Positions 57,601 through 64,000 of a stretch of 64,000 bases of DNA are shown here, piece after piece. Below the pieces are notes generated by a model that was not told where the DNA came from, did not search any database, and saw only the letters and a list, made by a program, of their open reading frames with translations. The translations under genes and the position numbers were made by a program. Position 1 is the stretch's first letter. Every line of letters starts with the position of its first letter. Source of the stretch: Dactylellina haptotyla (Eukaryota; Ascomycota; Orbiliomycetes; Orbiliales; Orbiliaceae); assembly GCA_031310005.1 (NCBI GenBank), contig CM062381.1:1302001-1366000 (forward strand), in the 5' to 3' direction.

Positions 57601-57842
57601 GTTTGCATCTCTTGGAATTGCGCGAGTTATCAGTACGTGGATGCGTTCGAGTTACTGGCGTCGGCGTCGAAGCTGTGGTCGAAGGTTGCACAAAGCTGGA
57701 AAGTTTCGATGTCAGCCAATGCAAAAACTTGACACGATGGCTAGAAGGCGGCGGGGTAGAACGGTGCCGTAGGATGCTAAAGCGAAACATCAGGTTTGAT
57801 GTTGTCGCGAGAAACACCGAGGCCGGAAACCGGATGCGATGA
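54661..57842 (+). CDS. Two cyclic-nucleotide-binding domains, F-box and LRRs
   Basis: Exons 54661-57414 and 57477-57842 join in phase 0 and predict 1039 residues. The first 140 residues are basic and disordered. Two cyclic-nucleotide-binding-type domains follow. The first (about residues 143-260) has the phosphate-binding pattern FFGEIGILMDIPRTAT with its Glu and Arg. The second (about 345-470) has HFGEVAGLGLTAKRMAT. After a Ser/Pro-rich linker comes an F-box (about 640-685: DDILIKVFEYMELHELMRLR, VSTHWAKVVN), then LRRs of the cysteine-containing type (VDISNCYHLTDEGFTVLAN, LTRCTTITDQGFQHW, LSVRGCVRVTGVGVEAV). This suggests an SCF ubiquitin-ligase adaptor whose activity could respond to cAMP or another ligand; ligand binding is not shown. 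The exact start is uncertain: later ATGs at 54949 and 55027 remain possible. Confidence 0.9.
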
Positions 57843-58787
57843 TTTTTTTTCTTCTAATAAGGATATGGAAATAAAAAGATATAAAAGGGCGATGGCGTAG
57901 GGGTATACGGGAATATAAAAGAAACGTACTTTACAAAAATTTTCCGTGAGTACAGAAACCACACGTATTCTTCTTCTTCTTCTTCTTCTTCTTCTTCTTG
58001 GTGCGAGCCGTTTAAAGCTTTTCTTTCGGGTTTTCTCTTATCTTTTCTCTGTATTTATTTTACTTTTTTTTTGTACCTGTTTTCTTGAAAGCTTGGGGGT
58101 ATAGGTATTGTGTCTTCATGCGTATATTTTGTGTATGTTTATCTAACGCTCATCTTGTTATGGCGTCCTTTTTTTTATCTGTGGTGGATACTCCCCGCTA
58201 TATTATTATTTTCTTTATGAGTTAACGTATAAATTCTACTACCGATATCGAATGTGTTTTCTTTGTTTCCCTTCCAGCTCTTTGAGACTATGAGCTCTCA
58301 CTATTATTTGATGTGATGGCAAATATGTATATATTGAATTTCTTCGTCTTTCTTACTCTACGGTATATGTTGTGGTTAATTTTAGAAGCGGGGGGATCTC
58401 AGGGAGAAAGGCTTTGGTTGGGTTGCTCGCAACCGTAGATATTCGTATACCGGATTTTATAGGTTATATATCCCTATCATTATATTATATCTCAATCTCT
58501 AGCATCCATCACCAACAACGAGATAGGCAAAATAGATTAATTAGAATTTGTGCTAATACAAATTTTCACGATCACTGAAGAGGAGACGACAAAGATCCAC
58601 GTCAACATTATCCGCAACCGAATGCAACATATTATCATCAGCGTAGAGCCATATATATGACAACATCAGCCCTGTTTCTTCTGTTCTGTCATAGTGCTAT
58701 TTGTAAAATTCGATAGCGCAAAGAGTCATAATATCCATCTTACATGACCCACCTTCTCCGCAAAGGAACCATCCTAACACATCAAAT
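57843..58787. other. Convergent 3' spacer
   Basis: About 0.95 kb between converging genes, T-rich with a TTC microsatellite. No gene recognised. Confidence 0.6.
57968..57999 (+). repeat. TTC trinucleotide microsatellite
   Basis: About ten uninterrupted TTC units lie downstream of the cNMP/F-box gene, probably in its 3' UTR. Confidence 0.9.
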
Positions 58788-61015
58788 CTACCTTCCCAAA
58801 CGGATGACACCGGCAGCGATCAATTTCTGGACCTTGGTCCTGACCGTTGGATTCCTCATGTGTTCCTGTAGAGCCATCGGATCGCTCTTTGCTTGGTTGA
58901 GAATCGTCTGCATGACCGGATCCGAGATGATGGAGACAATCTGTTCAATAAGTTAGCCATCCGTATCCGTGCTGTGATTAAATAAGGAAAGGGAACCTAC
59001 CTCGGGGTCACGCTGGATTCGCTCTCTAGCCTGTTCTTCGGTCTCGTTCTCATGGGCAGAGTACATTGTGCTCATGGTCTTCTGGCTCAACTCCTCGATC
59101 TCACGGGTGTGCTTCATATCCTTATCCGCCGCCGTAGCAGCAGCGAGCGCATCCAGCACCTTGTTGTAATCCTTCAACCCGTAGTATCCCTGCGCGAGTC
59201 GGATGTGCGCGCGCATGAAGCCTGGGTCTAACTCGATAGCCTTCCTGCAATCATCGATCGAGCTCGGGAAGCTCATGAGCTTCTGGAGGGCAGCGGCACG
59301 GTTGGTGTAGCCGCGAGCATCTTGAGGGGCGCGCTTGATCATTTGGGTGTAGGCTTCGACGGCACCGGGCCAGTCTGCGTTCTTGAACTTCTCGTTACCT
59401 TCCAGACGGGCTTCCTCGGCCTTCTCAGGCGAGATGTAGGCCTCTTTTTCGGACTTGTCTTTGAGTTTCTCCGCGGCGCGGAGCTTGGTGAGGATGTCGG
59501 GTGTTCGGTGCTCGGTGAGGGAGCGCTGGTAGTATTCGATCGCTTTGGGGAGGTCGTTGAGTTTTTGGTAGGCGGAGCCCATGCGGCCGAGAGCTCTAGA
59601 TGAGGGGTGGCGAGTTTAGTATATATGTACGAAGCTTTGGAGTTTACAAGGGGGAGTGAAGGTGGATATACTTTGCGATTAGCTTAAAGTCGGCATAGAT
59701 TTCACGGCCTTCGGCGACGGCCTTTTCGCACTCCTTGATACATCCCTCGTAATCTCCAGCCTCGAATTTGGCGGCAGCAAGGTTATTGAGGTAGGTAATA
59801 TCCTTGTGGGTTTCCCATGCCTTGTTGTAGTGTTCAATTGCGGTGTCGAAATTACGCTTCTTGTAGGCATCGTTTCCGAGAGCCTTCTCCTTGTCGGCAG
59901 CTTCTTTGGCGTCTCTCTTGGCCTTGGATTCCTCATCTTCAGGTTCGGGTGTCGGTTCCTTTGGTGGTGGTGGGGTTTTAGCACGAGGTGGTGGAGCTTC
60001 ATACATCTAAACGGTTTGTTAGATATCGCCTTGAAAGAAAGATATTAAGAAATACTTACTGGTGTATCTTCTCGTTCAGTAGCTCCTGGTGGGCCACCCT
60101 CTCTGTCTGGGAGTCCGAGAACAGCTGCCAATATCGTCATCATTTGAGGGTCGCCAATGACACTATTATCTAATCATCAGTATTCAGATATTCTCGGCGT
60201 TTGATATTTTAGAATCATACCTCTGGATATCTGTTGGGTTCTGCTTTATCCTTTGAAGCTTAGCGAGGACCTCAGGGTCCTGGACTAGGTCTCTTGTCTT
60301 TGGGTTTGCGGCGAGCTTGGGGATGAGCATCGGATCACCGAACAAGCTGTCCAGGCCCATGCCACCAGGTCCACCGCTTGGTCCACCTCGCTGGCCATCG
60401 CGTTCCTGTTCACGGCGGATGGCGTCGTTGACGGATTGCAGTCCCTGCTTAGCTTGGGCGTTATTTGCGTCGAGTTTAAGGGCTTCTTCGTAGGCGTCGA
60501 TCGCTCCGACTAAAACTGTTGTTAGAATGGGATATTTATATCGATAACGATGCGAGTTTTAAAAAAAACGTACTCAAGTCACCAGTGCCGTGCGCAGCAG
60601 CACCTTTTCGAGACCAACCCTTGCTCCAATCCGGTTTTATTTCTACAAACAATAACTTTAGCATCTCCACAATGACAACATAATGCTATCAAAAATATGG
60701 CCGTACCTGTGCATTTTGTGGCGTCTTTGAGGGCTTCTTCGAACTGCTTGAGGGAGGCAAAGCTGCCGGATCGGTTGGAGTAAAGGACGTGGTTTGTCGG
60801 GTCGAGCTCGATGGCTTGTGAAAAGAAATCGCTGCAAGGACGCTCATTAGTCTTCGAATATATGCTGTATTTTTAAGTCTGGGAACATACATGGCCTTGG
60901 GGAAGTCTTTGGCCGAGAAGGCGGCATTGCCTTGAGCTTTTAACTGCGACGGAGCAAGGTTGTTAGCACAGTCGGCGGCACGAAGTCTGGGAAGATACGT
61001 ACTGCGTCTGCCATG
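58788..61015 (-). CDS. sti1: Hsp70/Hsp90 co-chaperone Sti1 (Hop)
   Basis: Sti1/Hop bridges Hsp70 and Hsp90 and passes clients between them. The gene has nine exons; the first is only 12 nt (61004-61015, MADA) and is followed by LKAQGNAAFSAKDFPKA. Domains in order are TPR1 (LDPTNHVLYSNRSGSFASLK), a DP domain (DPEVLAKLQRIKQNPTDIQ, then VIGDPQMMTILAAVLGL), a Pro-rich linker (EAPPPRAKTPPPPKEPTPEP), TPR2A (EKALGNDAYKKRNFDTAIEH), TPR2B (EEARLEGNEKFKNADWPGA) and a second DP domain (ISDPVMQTILNQAKSDPMAL) ending in AAGVIRLGR. Introns lie near 60944-61003, 60833-60890, 60640-60712, 60510-60570, 60166-60222, 60007-60060, 59597-59675 and 58949-59000. The set is complete and typical. Heat-shock elements were not searched in detail. 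Confidence 0.96.
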
Positions 61016-61512
61016 ATGGGCTATGGTGTAGATATGCGGGCGACAGAGGTGGTGCGAGAATGGAGATGAGGGAGAAGGGAAGGGCGGTTCGCGTGGGTAT
61101 AAAACGAGATATCGATCGCGGGGATGCGTCGTTCTTTCTGGTGGTGTTGGTGGGGTGTTCGGCAGGATCAAATTCTGCCCCACGTTTGGGCGACTCTAGA
61201 AGCTTCCACAACCCGGCGCAGAGATGCCACAACATATCACATCACATCGTATCATACCGTATCGGGCCAGGTCATGTTATAATATATCGGGCAGAGGGAT
61301 GGGAGTATTATAATTGAGTATTAAGGCTGATATGAACATGTAAAGAGAAAAGAAACCGGACTGTTGTTCTTCAAAGTCCACTTTTTCCGAAGTAACTAAC
61401 ACGCAGACGCTAAAAGGACCATAAAAACAGAACTTGCACACTCGCTGTCCTCCCCCGTTAACACCAATCGTGATATCGTGACGTTAACCTCTGTTCTGTA
61501 CTTTTATCTTTT
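61016..61512. other. Spacer between sti1 and msrA
   Basis: About 0.5 kb containing the sti1 promoter and the 3' end of msrA. No gene recognised. Confidence 0.6.
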
Positions 61513-62401
61513 TTATTTCGCCTCGGCAGGCTTGTCCTGAGCATACCCCTCAGGCACTCTGAGTTTCCTCACAAAGTGCGTGGGGCACTCGTAGCCATTG
61601 GGGTTGTGTTCGAGGTACTTCTGGTGATACTTCTCCGCATCCCACCAGTCGGTCGCGCCAATAATCACCGTCGAGATCTTGTTATTCCACCAGTTCTCAT
61701 TCGCCATCTTTGTGACCTCTTCCGCGATTCTCTTCTGCTCTTCGTTGTGGTAGAAAATCCCCGAGCGGTACTGGGTACCCGCATCGGCACCCTGGCGGTT
61801 GAGCGTTGTGGGGTCGTGGATTTTGTAGAGGAATTCAATAAGAGTGCGATAGGAGACCTTGCTCGGATCGTAGGTTATCTGCAGTGCTTCGGCATCTATT
61901 TATATTACAGTCTGTCAGCAAATATATTCCGGATATCTACCTGCATATGCTGCTCGTGTGCGGCACAATAGCACCCTGGGATGCCTTGTCCAACACGGAG
62001 GCAAAAATCAAAAAAGGAGGGGTTATACTCACGGCCGGTAGCACCGCCGCAGACTTTGGCATAGCTTGGGTTCTTGGTATCGCCGCCAATGTATCCGACC
62101 TTGGCGTCTACCAGACCGTAGTCTTTGAAGTGCTTGCGATAAATGTGCTCGACTCCTGCAAATTATCCGGGCAACACGCCCATTCTGTCAGCCCCAAGGA
62201 ACATATTTCCAGTTTCCGCCCCTCCGACTTGGAATTGCAATGTGGGACAGATTGGAAAAACTTACCCCAAAAACACCCTGCAGCGACGGTGGCCATCTCA
62301 GTAGTGCCGCTGGCAGCTGCAGAACCGCCGCCCTCGCTGGTGACGCCGATAGAGCTACTTGGGGCGAAATGCCGGGTGATGCGGTTGATAAAGGACGACA
62401 T
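61513..62401 (-). CDS. msrA: Peptide methionine sulfoxide reductase MsrA
   Basis: MsrA reduces methionine-S-sulfoxide in proteins and protects against oxidative damage. Three exons on the minus strand join in phase: the first ends near 62266 (GTAAGT donor), the second lies about 62034-62156, and the last is 61513 to about 61896. The catalytic motif AAGCFWG is at the end of exon 1. Further family motifs are VEHIYRKHFKDYGLVDAKVG, YIGGDTKNPSYAKVCGGATG, HAEALQITYDPSKVSYRTL, then RQGADAGTQYRSGIFYH and CPTHFVRKL. About 45 residues precede the catalytic Cys (MSSFINRITRHFAPSSSIG), slightly longer than in bacterial forms; the Arg/Ser/Phe-rich start could serve as a weak mitochondrial signal. The start at 62401 is the first ATG after the leader. 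Confidence 0.94.
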
Positions 62402-64000
62402 CGTCGCGTGCGCAAAGTTGGAGACTCGGTAACACTTGTCGAGTGATCTATATCTTCAAAGGCCGGGTGAATGCGAACGTAGAGTGTATGACTGTTCTAT
62501 CCGAAGGTTATATATAACGATTGAGAGAGAGCTGATGGTGTACTGTCGATTAACCGGAGTAATAACTGGGAGTCCCGTTGGATATTTATACCGTCTTATC
62601 TTTCGCCCTCCCCGCGCTATGCGCCATAATATGCCATTTTTACCCAGGCAGATCGGCTTACAAAGATGGAAGACGAGACTAGACACCCCCTCACCCCCCA
62701 TCGCTCTACTTAGCCAAAAATACGGCATTGCTGCAGTTCCATCCAGTCTACTTCGCTTCGACGAAAAAGAAACATGATAAATCACGAAACTTCGATCGCA
62801 CGAGTCGGCGGGCACTGCCCCTTGTATATACGCCATCCATCGCACACGATTCGTGCCTTCCCGGGCTTGGACGACGAGCGGGTGAGGTTCTTTCCCTCTC
62901 GGCTGTCCCGTGGTGGCTTTCTTATCTCAATCCCAGACCAGGGAAGTATTTGTATTTGATATTTGGTATCCTCGAACGCCCCCCTGGTCACGTCACCGTC
63001 CCTGCCGGTCGCTCGATGCTTAATCGATGCGGGGCCAAGAGCGCCCAGGCTTGCCAGCATGAGCTTAGCTCTCAACCACAGACAAGCTCCAGGCCAAGGG
63101 GGCCTTTTCGGTTGGTTCTCTTGGTCGGGGGAGACGCTGCCGACTCTGGCAGCTGGCAGTTCGGACTCTGGCCAGTGTGCTCTGGGATTGCTTGCTTACC
63201 AAACGCGAGACATTTGTAAGTGTGCTGTGCCTCTACCAGCATACTACAAAGTTCTGCCTCTGTCGGAATTAAATCACTCGCACGGTGCAATATTACCACC
63301 GCGGGGAACATTCGAATATCATTTTTTGGTTTGTATTTCGTCCCATGTAAACTAAGTATGTAAACTAAACGTTTCGGTTTTCCATCTGGTCGTGCTGCCT
63401 CGGTTCGATGCACTTAATGCTGCAATGCAATGACAATGCTTGGAACTAAGAATGATGAAATGCTACTATAAGCGGATATCCCCACAATGGACTGGTTCAG
63501 CCGCACTAAAAATTGGAATCAAGTGTCCCCGCCAAACAAGAAATAAAATGAGATGCAAGCACGCCGCGCCCATATACCCTTACTGATCATTAAACTAGGG
63601 GCTAGCTGAGTACAGTATATATTCCAACAGTCGAGCGAAACTTTCGGACGGGAGGTGGTAGGATCCGGAGAGGTCATTGCGGCCGCAAGGTCGCTGGTCG
63701 GATTTAATGCAACACATGTACGATCTATATACGGGCTTGATGTTAGAAAGAATACAAGTAAAATTTATTCGTGATATTGAACAGAATCGGTAGCGCCTAC
63801 TCGGATATATAGGTGAGAATGCGTTTCAAAGTATTTAAATACGGCAAAGAATGCAGGATGGTGGATTACACTATATCTTAGTAATCGTAATCCAGTCAGT
63901 CTACTCAATGGAGATTTCAAGCTTTTTCGCCACTATCTAATATTCCAGGCCGACCGCTGGGCAAATGTCGATGCGTGTTCGACTCAAGGCATGGATATTT
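62402..64000. other. Gene-free right edge
   Basis: No convincing gene. Several frames of 100-160 codons overlap one another on both strands at 62436-63413, but none carries a family motif or splice pattern. The part beyond 63420 has only short frames. It probably holds the msrA promoter and the flank of a gene outside the window. Confidence 0.5.

Noticed and set aside
62436-63413. Overlapping frames of 110-163 codons on both strands at the right edge
   Set aside because: They overlap each other in several frames with no domain, signal peptide or intron pattern; probably chance in the msrA upstream region.

Overview
This window is nuclear DNA of a filamentous ascomycete (Pezizomycotina). The evidence is short 55-115 nt GT-AG introns, AT-rich spacers, and fungal families such as WSC-domain wall proteins, a HeLo-like-N/NACHT/ankyrin NLR, and conserved SDS22, UTP11, RMD5/GID2, RRP41, STI1 and MsrA genes. 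I cannot name the species. No rRNA, tRNA, CRISPR or intact transposon was recognised.

Layout. About 2.4-7.3 kb is a conserved block: sds22 (-), utp11 (+), rmd5/gid2 (-). About 8.6-31.8 kb is accessory. It holds a small unknown gene, an ankyrin-subtilase gene (-) divergent from a gasdermin-like gene (+), a repetitive WSC wall protein (-), a small secreted protein (+), an NLR (+), an F-box protein (+), a Ser/Thr-rich GPI-type protein (+) and a small membrane protein (+). From 32 to 48.6 kb lie a C2H2 protein (-), a multi-pass membrane protein (-), a Nudix hydrolase ending in a peroxisomal signal (+), a coiled-coil protein with a C-terminal membrane segment (+) and a 1420-residue TPR-like/CHAT protein whose protease dyad looks lost (+). 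From 48.9 kb the window returns to core functions: rrp41 (+), an ankyrin gene relic, a 4 kb gene-free stretch, a cNMP-binding/F-box/LRR protein (+), sti1 (-) and msrA (-). The last 1.6 kb shows no gene.

The most interesting system is the head-to-head pair at 10.3-14.7 kb. One gene encodes N-terminal ankyrin repeats, a charged helical linker and an S8 subtilase with the full Asp/His/Asn/Ser set. The other encodes a 293-residue protein whose layout resembles the gasdermin pore domain followed by a strongly acidic tail of about 50 residues. In Podospora anserina the gasdermin-like HET-Q1 is activated by the neighbouring subtilisin-like HET-Q2, and fungal gasdermin genes are often next to protease genes. 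The pair here would be a variant in which an ankyrin array, without a nucleotide-binding domain, is fused directly to the protease. An NLR 8 kb away ends in a ZZ-like zinc finger, an acidic tract and a CVIL prenylation motif, so the region looks like a non-self-recognition or cell-death island. Exon-intron models are hand-built from splice sites and reading frame.
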